A stretch of 64,000 nucleotides of DNA from Chondrus crispus (GCF_000350225.1 NW_005178862.1:62001-126000), one strand, 5' to 3'; positions 37,284 through 49,089 are shown, counted from the first letter of the stretch. Numbers and translations are program-made. The notes: generated from the sequence alone by a model not told the origin.

Positions 37284-38321
37284 ATGGCTGTACATCTGGT
37301 GACCGGATCATTATTCAACAACTATTGGCTATTTACACTAAAATTTGGCAGGGGCCCCTTGGCTTTCCGAAAGCTGGCTGGCAGAATTGACTATTCCCCG
37401 CCAATGTCACCATTAACCATTCCCGTCGGTTGTCTCACCAATGCTCAACAATTCAGAGAACCACCAACATCTATGCAACAAGCCGTTCAACTCATTCTCG
37501 TGAAGATGGAGGTAATTGCACCAATTGATTTTCAGAACCACCTGGATGCAGTTATCCAGCAACTCGTCGACATACAGAGTAAGTCTTCGGATTGTCGGTC
37601 TCACCTCTTTCTGGAGAAAGACATTGAGAGTTCTGCAAGTATCCGACGTGGTGAGACGAGGGTATTGTTTTCCCCGACGGTATCGTTTGGGGTATCATCT
37701 CCGGAAGCATTGTCAAAGGCTGAGGATTTTGTTTGTGCTCTTCGTTCATTATCCTTCATGGCAAGTACGGGCATAGTTTCCACCCCGCGACATCCAGTGA
37801 CCGCTCCTCTTACAGGTCCCACACTCTCGGTACCAAGTTGGTTCCCTGGAAAGACATATAGGAGGGAAAACTCTGCCAATGACGAAGTATGGAAGTGCAT
37901 GCAGCAAGAAAGGCTTATTATCAGTCCCGAAATCGACAACCGTTTCTACTCCTACACGCAACAAGGTGTGCGCGATTTGTACCAGAAGTTTTTCACCTTG
38001 TCGCATCAAAAAATACGAGCAATTGACAGCTCTCTTGTCGTCAACAAGCTCGAATATTCCCGATTCACTCCGCCATGGATTAGAAAGCACTTGTCGGTTT
38101 CGGGACAGCCAATCTGCTATTTTGGAAAACTAGAGAGTCCTGAAGTGTCTCTACCTGACCTCAGAGCGCAAAGAAGTGTCATAGGGGATCGTAGAATGTC
38201 CTGGATTCTTGCCTCGTTTTATGAGAACGAGGCGCAGATGTCCCAAACTGTATTGGATAGATTAAAGCAAGACGTGACTCCTACATCCGTCCCAGTACGA
38301 TCCAAGCGCAAGGCTCCGTAA
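37284..38321 (+). CDS. Hypothetical protein divergent from the split transposase
   Basis: An ATG at 37284 opens 345 codons with no recognised domain. It contains a helical stretch (SMQQAVQLILVKMEV, IDFQNHLDAVIQQLVDIQ) and a basic C-terminal end (RSKRKAP). It diverges from the transposase with 179 bp between the starts. The AT-rich composition resembles the transposase, not the host genes at the left, so it is probably a second gene of the same transposon. No function can be assigned. Confidence 0.5.
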   Translation: MAVHLVTGSLFNNYWLFTLKFGRGPLAFRKLAGRIDYSPPMSPLTIPVGCLTNAQQFREPPTSMQQAVQLILVKMEVIAPIDFQNHLDAVIQQLVDIQSKSSDCRSHLFLEKDIESSASIRRGETRVLFSPTVSFGVSSPEALSKAEDFVCALRSLSFMASTGIVSTPRHPVTAPLTGPTLSVPSWFPGKTYRRENSANDEVWKCMQQERLIISPEIDNRFYSYTQQGVRDLYQKFFTLSHQKIRAIDSSLVVNKLEYSRFTPPWIRKHLSVSGQPICYFGKLESPEVSLPDLRAQRSVIGDRRMSWILASFYENEAQMSQTVLDRLKQDVTPTSVPVRSKRKAP

Positions 38322-39572
38322 TCTAGATTCACCCTTCAACGAAAAAGGTCTAAACACAGGCGTGAAGTCAGTCTCCCACCGATTTCAAGACGTCCCGACT
38401 CATGCTCGCTGGAACGGAATCCCACAATAAATGGAGAAAACTGGGAGGGAACGGGCGACGTTGTATTCAATGGTAACGTCGTAGTTTGCGCTTTCGGTTT
38501 GTCATGCCATTTTCGAGACTATCCGCAAGAAGAAAGTGGAATCAGTGCTGAATGCAGAAAATGCAGTAAGAAGATGCACGATATTTGTCGTGGAGGGGAA
38601 GAAGGGGACCGAATCCGTCCGCGCTGTAACTTAAAATCATCACCATAGGCTGACGTCTCAGTCACGAGTCATGGCATGTGTAGGTAGTGGTAAGGACGAT
38701 GAATCTTCTTGTGTTTAGGACGCCGATTTCTGACACTCTTCTCGACATAAATCAAACAGTACTCCCGCACGCACTTGCTTTCCCCAGGTAGTGTGAGATT
38801 AATAGTGTCACTGATGACACTGGGCATTTTTTGATGAATCTTAAGGACTGCTGACGCACCTGATATTAGGGTCTGAATTGCGTTCGGGGTAGATGCTCGT
38901 CGCAGGAAGGTTGCTACTCTATTGGGAACCATCTGCAGAAACTGATTGTGTGTGATGACACACTGCTTTTCGGGGGACAAGTCTCCTCATGCTAAAACTC
39001 ACTGTACCTACTTTTCTGCCAATAAAATTGCACCATTTGCAAAATTTTCAAATGTTCTAAGCCTCGGGGAATATTAGAATTCCCGACATGGCTGAATGGA
39101 GTCTCCATAAGAGCAACTTCCGTATGTATCAAATTCAGCTGCCTAGTGCTCTGTCTCCTGTAAGATGACTGAAACCTGAGCCTTTGGGAGACCGTTTCTG
39201 CAGCACTGAAATTTCTCCGGAATCCAACGAATGTTTCTGAACTACTACTTTCTATGCACACTTTAAACATTGTATTACTTTTTAGTCTTCATGAATGGAA
39301 ATCACTGCATATTGTTTTGACCAGCGCTTGAAAAACTGGATGCAATAGCTTCCAGAAGATCCAAGGCGATATCTACTTCTTGTTTTTCAATGTAATACGA
39401 TTTTTTGAAGCTGTGGTACGTCATGTAAGGGTATAGAAATGACGTCGATGTCTATCCAGGTTTAGTTAACAATATCTCAACGTATAGGAAACGAGACGCC
39501 TCAAATCTCAGTTCATAACCGTCTAGACTCCAATGCTAGAAGTTCAGGCTGATACTGTCTTGTCCAAGCACG
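38322..39572. other. AT-rich region, no gene recognised
   Basis: Only short, unconvincing frames are present. The far end of the split transposon may lie here, but no inverted terminal repeat with 21206-22304 could be found by eye. Confidence 0.4.
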
Positions 39573-39722
39573 CGCGACAACCTCCGATCCCGCTCTACCA
39601 CGCTACCCGGGCTCGCCAGGTTCCGATAGCTGGTGGTGCTTCCTTTCCCCGTCTTCCGTGGATCCGGAGTCTCCATCGAGCTGTGAGCAAAAACCCTTCT
39701 CTGTGTGTGTGTCTATGCTACA
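39573..39722 (+). repeat. LTR tail fragment of the 45223/51499 family
   Basis: The segment CCGATCCCGCTCTACCACGCTACC...GTCTATGCTACA parallels the last ~150 bp of the LTRs at 45223-45782 and 51499-52139 (CCGATCCCGCTCTACCAC..., ending CTACA). It is joined directly to RT sequence, so the LTR body and the normal leader and gag are missing. Confidence 0.7.
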
Positions 39723-39724
39723 GC

Positions 39725-40097
39725 ATGGACGAACGCATTGACTCGTTCGGCAATGCCACTGTCTCTACCACGCTAAACTGCAATAGCGGGTATTGGCAGG
39801 TGGAGATCGCCGAGGAGGACCGCGATAAAACTACGTTCCCGTCGCATTCGGGCCTCTACCGCTTTCTACGCATGCCGTTCGGTCTCAAAAACGCGCCCGG
39901 AACATTTCAACGAGCGGTCGACATCATCCTGTCCCGCGTGAAATGGGAGACCGCGCTGGTCTACCTCGACGACGTCATTGTCTAATCGCGAACCGTTCGG
40001 GAACATATGGCGCACGTGGGCGAGGTACAACGGCTTCTACATACCGCGGGCGTGTCGCTAAAATTTGCGAAGTGCGCTTTGTTCGACACCTCCGTGT
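39725..40097 (+). pseudogene. Ty3/gypsy reverse-transcriptase fragment
   Basis: The 373 bp are very close to 28396-28766 of the chromovirus. They read MDERIDSFGNATVSTTLNCN, then MPFGLKNAPGTFQRAV and YLDDVIV, followed by a TAA where the chromovirus has a serine codon. Several other substitutions are present, including D to N in the first catalytic block (TTLDCN to TTLNCN). It ends abruptly in unrelated sequence. It is a dead relic. Confidence 0.9.
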
Positions 40098-43000
40098 AGT
40101 GCAGTGGACACACTCGCAGACGAGGGCGTAAATCTCGCTATGAGGGAAAGCGGTATGTCCAGTCACCACCAGGGTGTTCGGGGCCCTCTGTCCGTGGTAG
40201 CTCAGAGGAAACACGAGAATCGCGGGTAGAGTCGCGGTCAGCGCGAGAAGGGGTACTCGGGATCGAGTAACTAGAAGGAGAGGGTGTAGCAGTCGCGTCG
40301 CGAACTGCAATCGATAGCGTCGATCGAGAACAAAACAAAGAAAAACAAAAGGAGAACGAAGAAGACAAGTAGTGTAGAAATGTAAAAAATAGGGGAAAAG
40401 TAACGGAAAAACAAGAAAAAAGGATGATGACGAAGGGTGCAGGTACTAGACTTAGCCACTAAGATAGTAACTAAGAAGGACACTACCTGGAGTGGGGTCA
40501 CCCCACTCCATGGAGGCGCATGCAATGCACAGTGCACTCACCTCGCACTCCAGGTTACATACTATTTTCGGAGGGCGGTATGAGTGCAGGACTATCATAC
40601 ACTCATGCCGCCCTCTGGGTGCACTCCAAGTGCCACCAATAGGAAGTCGTGTGGCCAACAGTGGCAACAATTCGCGTTCACAGTGCACTCAAATATGCTA
40701 AAAATCTCAAATTGCACTGTAGGTGCTCTCAAAAAGTCCAATTTTTTTCTTCTAGGGCGGGGGCAGGGCGGCTTGACTAAAGGGGCACCCTTATTCGTAA
40801 ACGGGACTCCCGCCCGTGCAGATAGGGCGCCATCCCGACCAAGCGACCGCGGCAGGGTAGAGGACGGGTCGGTCATGATGAGCTGATCTGTTGAAACTAT
40901 CAAAAGGCAGGACAAGGGAGCGCGTGTGGGGACAGCGGCATGAAAAGCGTTCACTACACCCGGTGCTGGCCTGGAGTCGGGAAAGGGACAGGACGGCGAG
41001 CTATCCCCCCCTCATCTCAGACACCGAGTCGAACACAGCGCATACAGTGCGCGATCCGCCCCAAGCAAACCGTCATACAGTGCGCATATCGTGCGCAATC
41101 CGCCGCTGCGTGCCGTCGCATACAGTGCGCGTTCAAAATCCACATTTCCATCGCGCATGGTCGAACCCTCGAGATGCCGCGCACAGCCTGCATCCACCGC
41201 GACCGTCTCGAGGCAAGGTTAAGCAGGAGCGAGGGTGTTTGAAATTATGTGTTTTCATACTGCGCTCACCTACTCCAAAGGCCTAAACTCTAACTGCACT
41301 CCTTTTGAACCTACGCTCGCCAACTAATTTTATTTTTGCCGTCGTCACTCTTTTTGTCGTCGGCTTTGGTGGTTACACTCGGTACGCATGTGGTCTTGAA
41401 GAGAAGCACTCGCACGAAGCGCGCAGTACCTTAGATGAGGGAGGAATGGAGGAAAATACTCCCCGCCATACGGAGTGAGTAGAGGGAAGGAAGAGCGGTA
41501 CCCCTCGACGAAGACCGGGTCCAGCGAACAAAAGAATTCTTAACGAACTCAAGGCCACCTCGACTGCGACGGACAGAGCCGCGGCGGCGGCAAGTCTTGG
41601 CAGGGTGTTACCCACACGGCGCGGCACAGACACAGCTCTGGCAGATGTCCGGCTCAAGAGTTCTGTTGTAAAGGGGAGTATCTTCCCCGTCTTTGGCATG
41701 ATTCTGACCGCACATTCGGAGGAAGGCGTCGAAAAACATGAAGGGGTTGTCCCTGGGAACGCGGAGGACAAGGAAGATGACGCGGCAGCAGGCGTCACGC
41801 AGGGAGCGGAGTGGCAGCGCACCAGGGGGGCATCGGCAAAGGGGGGTCCCGTGGTCAGGGCGAACGTGAGAGACGGACAGCAGGCCTTCGACGAGCTGGA
41901 GATGGGCCGTGACTCGTGCGCGTGGGGTAATAAAGAAGCCCGAGCTCACAACGTCTTTGTCAAGAACAAGTCGCTGGCCGTGTCCAATACGACGCTGGGC
42001 GAGACCCAGGCGAGTCACGAGAACGCCGAGAAGGCCAGGAGTGCGTGATCGTATCCCCGGGTAGTGCGCACACGCTGTCACAGCTCACGCGTGTGTCCAG
42101 CCCTGGGGAGGAGAGGCTCTGGTTCGGCGCTCCGAAATCCTGTAATGATAAAGGGAGTGCGGTTCTCTACCAACCTTACTGAACGCTGTAGAAAAGGACA
42201 CTCCCACGACACGCAGCCCTTCCCCCGGTACAGGCCGGAACCACCCTCTAAAAGGTACGAAGACGCAAGGACGCACGCGTCATGGACGCAGCCGACACCC
42301 CTGCGCGTTCACACGGCGCCGTATGAACAGGACATGACGGTGACTCAGGGGAAGACGGACGTTGTTCCCCATACCGAACGCGCGCGCTCTGGTGGGTAGC
42401 GATTCGGATTCCATCGGCCGCTACGAGAAGGTGCTACAGTGACGTGGGCTGCAAGATCACTAGTACGCGTTAAGAATGAGGTTCAAGGTGGGATTGATGC
42501 AAACCAGACAGCACGTACGAATTGAATACAACGGAAAAGGAGTGGGAGATTCGCAACAGAACAGAGGCACGCATCTAGGCCCTGCCGGATAGTCTGTCGC
42601 GCGTGACGCCCGGAAGGGCACTGGACGTACCGAACCACCGATCCGGGCGACCGATCACCAGGGGCGCCTACTGAAAGAGTGACGACGAACGCGGGTCGGA
42701 AGAGCGGCATGGGGAGAGAGAAGATTTACGGCGCGCAACTCATGCGCATGATGTACCGACGAGTCGACGTTACCGCGTTACCAGGAGACAAAACTTCGCC
42801 TGACCGCCCCCGGGCACCCATTACAAAAGATAGTGTGTGTGGTCCGCGCGCTCCCCCCTTCGTCGTGAAGGGGTTACGGACGGGATGGATGGGACCGTAC
42901 GGGGTCGAAAGAAGGGACCAGATGGCGAAGGTGCGATTGGCGAGAAACTGTAAGTCGGGGACGCCGGGAATTAGGGGAAGCCGCGGGGAAAACTGGCCCA

Positions 43001-43189
43001 ACGCAACAACGCACGCGTGCAGCGAGGAAAAACCCGCGATGAGGAAGAAGGACGGGTGTGACGACGAACAAGAGGAGCCTACGTCCGGAAAGAGCAGGGG
43101 GGCAATACGGACCCGACAAGCACATGTGGACGCGGACGTCCACACTCGAGGGGGGCCATGTAGCATATCCCCCTCACACAATTAGATTT
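40098..43189. other. Repeat-derived region without recognised genes
   Basis: No frame here resembles a known protein. Structures seen are a perfect palindrome at 40488-40510, an inverted repeat at 40571-40586/40600-40615, an A-rich purine stretch at 40318-40430, and three copies of ATACAGTGCGC between 41041 and 41121. The remainder (41370-43180) is mixed sequence with short frames in all registers, probably old transposon debris. Confidence 0.45.
40488..40510. repeat. 23-bp perfect palindrome
   Basis: TGGAGTGGGGT, a central C, then ACCCCACTCCA. A larger inverted repeat with 15 of 16 matches follows at 40571-40586 and 40600-40615 (GAGGGCGGTATGAGTG and its complement). Confidence 0.9.
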
Positions 43190-43399
43190 AGACAAGTGGG
43201 CTCCGTGCGCGCTTCGCGCGCCAAGCCAAGTCCCTTCCTCGTCCGCTCCTCGTTCTGCACACGCTGTCGTTCCCCGCCCCGCTGCTCCCCCTCCCTCTGC
43301 GCTAACTCTCCCGTCTTCTCTCCGGTCTTTGTCGCCCCTTGCCCCCTCGTCCTGCCACACGTTACTCGCCCCTGCGCGTCGCGCCCGGTCCGGGCCGCC

Positions 43400-44720
43400 G
43401 CCCTCAGCGCCGCCTCCCGCTTGTGTCGCCTTCCCCCCCGGCCGCGGTTCGGTCCCTGCAGCCCGCAAACATGGTCAGCGCCGCTGCCCTCCACGCCGCC
43501 GCTCGCTTCCGCCTAACACTGCTACTTGGCGGCGGCTCCCGGCACCCACCCGCCTGCGCGCGCCCTCCTGCACCGCCGGCTGCGACACCTGCCCGGCTCG
43601 CAGCGATCACTTTCCCCGTTCTTCGCACCTCCGTGATGCGTGCGGCCCGCGCCGCCGCCCTCCGCGCCACCGCTCTCACCACTACCTCGACCGCCCCTTC
43701 CTAAGCGCACCCGTCCACCACGTCCCCGCGCCGCAGGCACACCCCGCCCACCAGCCCGCAGAACGTCTCTGCCACGCCCGCGTCCGTCCGCCCCGCCACT
43801 GCCACCCACCACGCACGTCGCCCGCCACATCTCGCCTCGCACGGCGCTCTTCGCCGCGTGCTTCCCGCTCATGTTGCGCAGAAGCTCCACGCAGCTCGCC
43901 ACCACGCGCTCTTCGCCAGCCTGCCGGTCCAGCAGAGTCTCCGCCGCCGCTTAGAACCGCTTTGCGTGGAGCTGCATGCACACCGCATCCGCAATCTCGC
44001 GCGCACGCCCGTCCTACCCGCCGCACTCGCCCACCACGGCGTCAACGTCTGCCTCCGCTGCTACCCGGCACACCACGTCCGTCACCGTCTCTGAGCAACC
44101 CAGTTAGCGCCCACTCGCCGTCACGCCTCCCCCGCATCCCAACACGCGCGACCGGTTGAAGCCCGCTCGCTGTCCCGCCTCCCCCGCCCCCCGGCACGCG
44201 CGCCCGGTTGAAGACCCTTGTAGTACTCCACGCCGTCCAGCTATGGCCCGGTCTGCTCCTGCGCCCTCCGCTCCCCCACGCGCACGCGCGAGTGTGGCGA
44301 TCCATGCCGCCCCGCCTCGGCGCCCCCCACCTACCCTCCCCCACCGTCCCCATCGCTGCCCCAGCCCACATCTCCTCCACGTCATGGCCGCACACCCAAA
44401 ACCGCCCTCCGCCCACCATCATCTTGCAGCCCACCGTCCCTATCGCCGCCCGTCGCCGCCACGGCCCGCACTTCCTCGTCGCCGCGCATCCACATCCGCC
44501 CCCCAAAGTCGGAGCACGACGCGCTGCGCAACTCCGCCTTGAAGAATTCCGGCCCCTGCACGCACAGCCCCCCGCGCACCACCGCCCCGCTCACGTCGCC
44601 ACGAGCCTCCGGTATTTCGGGCAGCCCCGTGTCTCACGCGTCCGCCCCCCTGTCGTACGCGTCCATCTACCACACCGCCGTCACGTGCTCGCAGTGCCCG
44701 CCCCAGTTCCGCCCACAATG
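43400..44720 (-). pseudogene. Degenerate armadillo-repeat (ARMC6-like) gene
   Basis: The minus strand of this very C-rich stretch gives, in several frames, blocks that look like one helical-repeat protein: VVASCVELLRNMSGKHAAKSAV near 43890, then a frame with ETFCGLV and CLRRGDVV, and VVRGGLCVQGPEFFKAELRS near 44570. The spacing and the ...SCVELLRNMSG...AAK pattern resemble the ARMC6 repeat SxLxLLRNLSGNDEVK. Frames are broken many times, so it is not functional. The assignment is weak; a shared low-complexity bias is the alternative. Confidence 0.3.
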
Positions 44721-44778
44721 TAGATCCGCGTGGCGCGGTTTAAACGGATCCGGGCTAAAATTTGTAGTGTACTGTAGC

Positions 44779-45070
44779 GCGGCCGCGCTCGGCAGTCCGC
44801 ACAGTTATTTTAATTTTAAAATTTAACTTGTCGCCACTTGTCAGCCTGTACTGTAGTGGGGCCCCGCCCCGCAGTCCGCACAGTAATTTTAATTTAAAAT
44901 GTTACACTTGTCGCCGCTTGTAGTGCGGCCGCGCTCGGCAGTCCGCACAGTTATTTTAATTTTAAAATTTAACTTGTCGCCACTTGTCAGCCTGTACTGT
45001 AGTGGGGCCCCGCCCCGCAGTCCGCACAGTAATTTTAATTTAAAATGTTACACTTGTCGCCACTTGTCAC
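44779..45070. repeat. Higher-order tandem repeat (A-B-A-B)
   Basis: A 146-bp unit occurs twice in direct tandem (44779-44924 and 44925-45070). Each unit consists of two related ~73-bp subunits. Subunit A begins GCGGCCGCGCTCGGCAGTCC; subunit B begins GGGGCCCCGCCCCGCAGTCC. Both continue GCACAGT(T/A)ATTTTAATTT and end in CTTGTCGCC. A short palindrome, CCTGGCC TGC GGCCAGG, follows near 45092. Confidence 0.85.
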
Positions 45071-45222
45071 CGCCACGTGTCCCCGTGGCGGCCTGGCCTG
45101 CGGCCAGGCCCCGCCCGTGGCCGCCACTTGTCACGGTAGCGCCAATGGCAACGCGGGAGCGCAAGGACATACAGACACACACACAGACAACGATTTTAGT
45201 AGTTGTAGATTAGATTTGTAAC

Positions 45223-45782
45223 TGTAGAGCCCGCGCTCTACATTACCTCAGTGCGCGCGCATACGTGTACCCCACGTGTACGGGGGAGCGCGCACACACG
45301 TGTACGACACGTGGGCTGCCAGCCCCGATGGCTGACAGCGCTACAGTGCAGGCCGACCTGCACTGCTGTAATGATTACATTACGTTAGTCTGTATATTAA
45401 ATATAAGCGGACCGCCGGCGGGTGAGCAGGACAAGCACGGACTTGTCAAGGATCCTCCACCTTGGTCCGCCCGCTTACTTTCAGGTACTTCCTTTAGTTA
45501 CCTTAGAGTAGCACCGCGCGCGGGTTGAGGACGCACGTACCCGCTCACGAGCCGGCTCCGCCTCCGCCCGTCGGTACTGGATCGTCACCCAGTACCGCTC
45601 CGGGGCGTCGAGGCGTCGAACCGCTCGCGCGTGCGCACGTCCTTCCCGATCCCGCTCTACCACCGCTACCTCGAGCCCGTTCTCGGTACCGTCGGTGGGC
45701 CGTGCTTCTGTCTTCCCGCCGATCGGGGTCTTTTCGAACTGTCAGTACTCACCCCCTCGTCGTTGGGGGTCATTATACTACA
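45223..45782 (+). repeat. LTR of a second gypsy family (copy A)
   Basis: It runs from TGTAGAGCCCGCGCTCTACATTAC to CATTATACTACA. It shares with copy B (51499-52139) the start TGTAGAGC...GCTCTACATTAC, the segment GTATATTAAATAT with AGCGGACCG, GGACTTGTC, the CCGCCTCCGCCCGTC block, CTCCGGGGCGTCGAGGCGT and the CCCGCTCTACCAC tail. CACGTG cores are again frequent near the start. No target duplication is obvious, so it may be one end of a degraded element. Confidence 0.8.
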
Positions 45783-47838
45783 GTCATCATCTTTTTGTTT
45801 TCTTCCTTTCTTTTCTATCACTAAACAGGACATCGTCACGAGGGAGAAGTAGATTGGAGCGATGGAGAAAGAAGTCGCCCAGAAGGTGATCAACGATCGT
45901 CGCCAACCAGCCTTCAGGCGAGCCAGTTGTGCTGTCGAGTAGGAGCGAAATCGACAACATTAGTTGTCTCTTTGACATCGTACTCCCCTTCTCGGTGTTT
46001 TTTAGATGGAAGAGACACAACCCATCTCGATTCGTTTCGCTTTTTGGGAGTTCTTCCCTTTACCTGTCCAGGGTACCTTTTTCTTTAAGGTTGAAACCCG
46101 ATCCCGCGACATGATGTCAGCCCCTTCATCATACCTCGACGACCAGTGATTCCGTGGTACCCACAGTCCGCTGCAAGGACGGAGAATTTGGAAAGAGCCA
46201 ACGGCTTGTAAGGAGCGCAGAAGGGGAGAAACGTTGTGAGGAGTGACACCGTCAACGAGCCACGTGCCAGACACTGACAAGAGCGCACACGGCGGATCGT
46301 CGAACTCGCTATTGACGCTCAATGAGCGAGAGCGTCCTTCTGCACGAGCAAAGGGTAACGTAAAGTCGGCATTACCGCCGGCAATCGGGTCCGCACATTC
46401 GCTCAGGAAGACCGTACTCCTCCCGTCCCCGACCGCGAACATTTATTCTCGCAACACAGTCCCCTTTTTGAGGAAGAAAAAGGGAAACCGAAAGGAAAGA
46501 AAGAAAGTAAAACAGCAAGCCCGCTTCAGTGAGAGGGGTCTTGAGCTCTTCATTTGATGAGGCGATTGAGAGCGTCGCGCCACGCTCTAACACGAACGCA
46601 CAGGGACACAAGAAGATGGGATCGGCTGCTTAGACCCCAAGCCGGAGCAGATGTTCGAAAGAGACATTCTTCGCACAGAGAGTGGCCAACAAGGCCAAGG
46701 ACGTGCCTGAACACTCCGAAGGAGTGGATGGGATACAAGTGGACCAAGTCTCTGCAGTATTCAAAGACTTTGTTTTACTTTTATTTTTTGGTGTGATCAT
46801 CGCCACGGACTCGAAACAAGAGAGAAAATTGGAGTCACACTCCGAGAATGCAATGACCGATCTCGAAACCGTCCGCCCAAAACGTTGCAAGTGTCCAGAC
46901 GCTCTCCATTTTCTGTGTCACAGCAACCGCAAATCCCCGATTTTCGCACGACCATGTCATTCACGAGGAACACAAGCGCAGTGAACCTGAACATTAATCT
47001 TTGCGCAGTCGAGACCCCGACTTCGAGTCGGAAATTGTCAAGAGGATACATGTCGGTCGGGCACGCGACAAAGAGGGACATGACCCAACTGGTAGCTCAT
47101 TGAGAGGCGGTCAACAAACCTTGTGAGACATATGAACGGACGTGTATGAAGAACCTCAATCGTCTCTTCCACGATCTATGGACGTCCATAAGGGGACAGT
47201 AATTTGCCGTTTCGGCGTGGTACGAGCCGCATCGCAGTCAATCCTAAAACCGAATCGTCACCAGCGCAACCAGCGGACATGCCGATGCTATAATAAGGAA
47301 ACATTGAGGTCTCCGACGATTGTTCGGAAGACGACCAAATTTTATCAAATTCGAACGTTTGTTTCACAGCTGCCCCCAGGTTTGCCAACTTAGGTGGCAA
47401 TTCAACAGTACGGAAGATGCCTCCAACGAGCCCAGAGGCGACGTCATTGACGTTTCATGACCAATCGTGTCACGGATAAGAATCTGCGAACGTGAGGGAC
47501 GTTGCCAAGGACAGGGACGATAAAGCCTAGATCGTCATAACTACGAAAAAAATGAATGACCCTGGTTTCTGTCCCCGCCAGAATTTAATGGACAGAGCTT
47601 TCCTAGCGGATCGTCCGCCGCCAGTTCAGTATTTTCATGAACTATACAGGCATGTAACGAGTCGCATTCTACAAACGCCGAGCGAAGGAAGAGGAGGGCG
47701 AAATGGAGAAGATGAAGAGGAGGAAATATTGACATGGAAAAAGAGAAGGAAACTTGTGAAAGGAAAAAAGGAGGAAGTTTAGAACAACAGATGGGCATGC
47801 AGGACACTTCATTCCAGAGTTCGTTACGACGCAGCTAA
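45783..47838. other. Degenerate retrotransposon-like interior, no gene recognised
   Basis: The region lies between LTR copy A and the minus-strand ORF at 47839. If both belong to one element this would be where its gag-pol stood, but no RT, integrase or protease motif is left in any frame. Confidence 0.4.
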
Positions 47839-49089
47839 TTAAGTGTCACCGATCGGTTCTTGGTATGGACAGGACGTGGGAAGTCCGATCGGAAAGGAGC
47901 GGCAAGAATTTTGACGCGGAATCGCGTCCCAGTTCACGCTCTCTATTTCGTCGAGCAGCGAATGGACTTCGCTATCAACATCTGCACCGCCCAGAGGGAC
48001 TGTTAAATCGAGCAATCTCATGAGTTCGACGAGTTTGGGAGGCAGAAACCAATGACGCCAGCAGTCATAGGTTTCCCAGAGTAATGTCGCTGCCACTTTG
48101 AAACACCATTCGGTGAAGAATGCGACACAAAGCCTGTGCCGCAGATCGCAAAGATACCTCCGGTAATAATTGAGCACAGGGCCAAGCTCCGCCCAAAACC
48201 CCTGACACACTTCGAACTGCCCCCACCAGGAAGGGATTTTTTGATATCGATTTGTGTAATGGTCTCGCGCAATTTCTCGCGCCACAAGCATGTGGTATGC
48301 TACGAAGTAGCCGGTGTCCGAACGGAGATGTCGCTCCGCTCGTACAGTATGTTGGAAGAAGGGAAGGTTCCCACGTTTGAGATGACGGAAATTTTCCGGA
48401 ATGATGGCTCGCGTCTAGAACATGGCTTCGTTGGTGGCAGTCCGTTGGTTATACCAAAAGCGATTTGCCTCTCTTACGGGATCCCTGGTGGTCCAGTTGA
48501 TCATGCTGTCTAAGTAAGATCGCTCTCCTTCCGTACGGTACTGCCAGGTGTCACAAAAATAACTGGCAGGTATGAGACCGTCGGTCAGTGGTAATTCGAG
48601 GCGATCACAGACAGCGGACATAAGCCGCGCGGAGAGTGTATGACGGCCGTGAGGGGAGGAGCCGCGCAAAATAGAAGGAGGAACCGCGATGCAGGCTCGC
48701 CAATCGTAGGAATGAATGGCCACAAGGGAGAGGTGACCGGGTAATATACCAGCGCCGTCGGCAAATTTATTGTCGATATTCATGGTGTCGCGAACCCCAA
48801 GATCGCAGAACCAAGGAGCAGCCGCGAACAAGAGGGGATGCACACGCATGGACTTGTCGTGTAGTTCGGCGAGGGAGGGGTAGCGACGAGGAGAAGGATT
48901 AATTTGGGGAGTGGGTTGGAAAATCGGTTGGGAAGGGGGATCATAAGGGGGAAGTCGAGGAATGGAAGGAAGACCACGGAAAGCTCGAGGTTGGGAAGGG
49001 TGGCCAACTCCAAGGCGCTTGCAGATAACAATCTCGCCCGCGCGCCTCGGCGATACAGGAGGTGTGGGGTTCGTCTTGTCCTTGCCCAT
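47839..49089 (-). pseudogene. Protein resembling the chromovirus antisense ORF, one internal TAG
   Basis: An ATG at 49089 opens 416 codons broken only by TAG at 48415-48417; the second part was found because it continues in the same frame. The protein starts Pro-rich, then has PSLAELHDKSMRVHPLLFAA, CDTWQYRTEGERSYLDSM, IPSWWGQFEVCQGFW and KLVELMRLLDLTVPLGGADV followed by LLDEIESVNWDAIP. Compared with the antisense ORF at 31296-33812 the order F-x-D-(S/T)-W, (I/M)PSxW, L(V/I)(E/D)L(M/I)R, ...G...D...LL...ES(V/M)xW is shared. It is unlike any family I recognise. The relationship is distant and needs a profile comparison. Confidence 0.5.

Noticed and set aside
43329..44159. 276-codon plus-strand Pro/Arg/His-rich frame
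   Set aside because: Pure composition effect of the C-rich stretch; the minus strand has the protein-like blocks.
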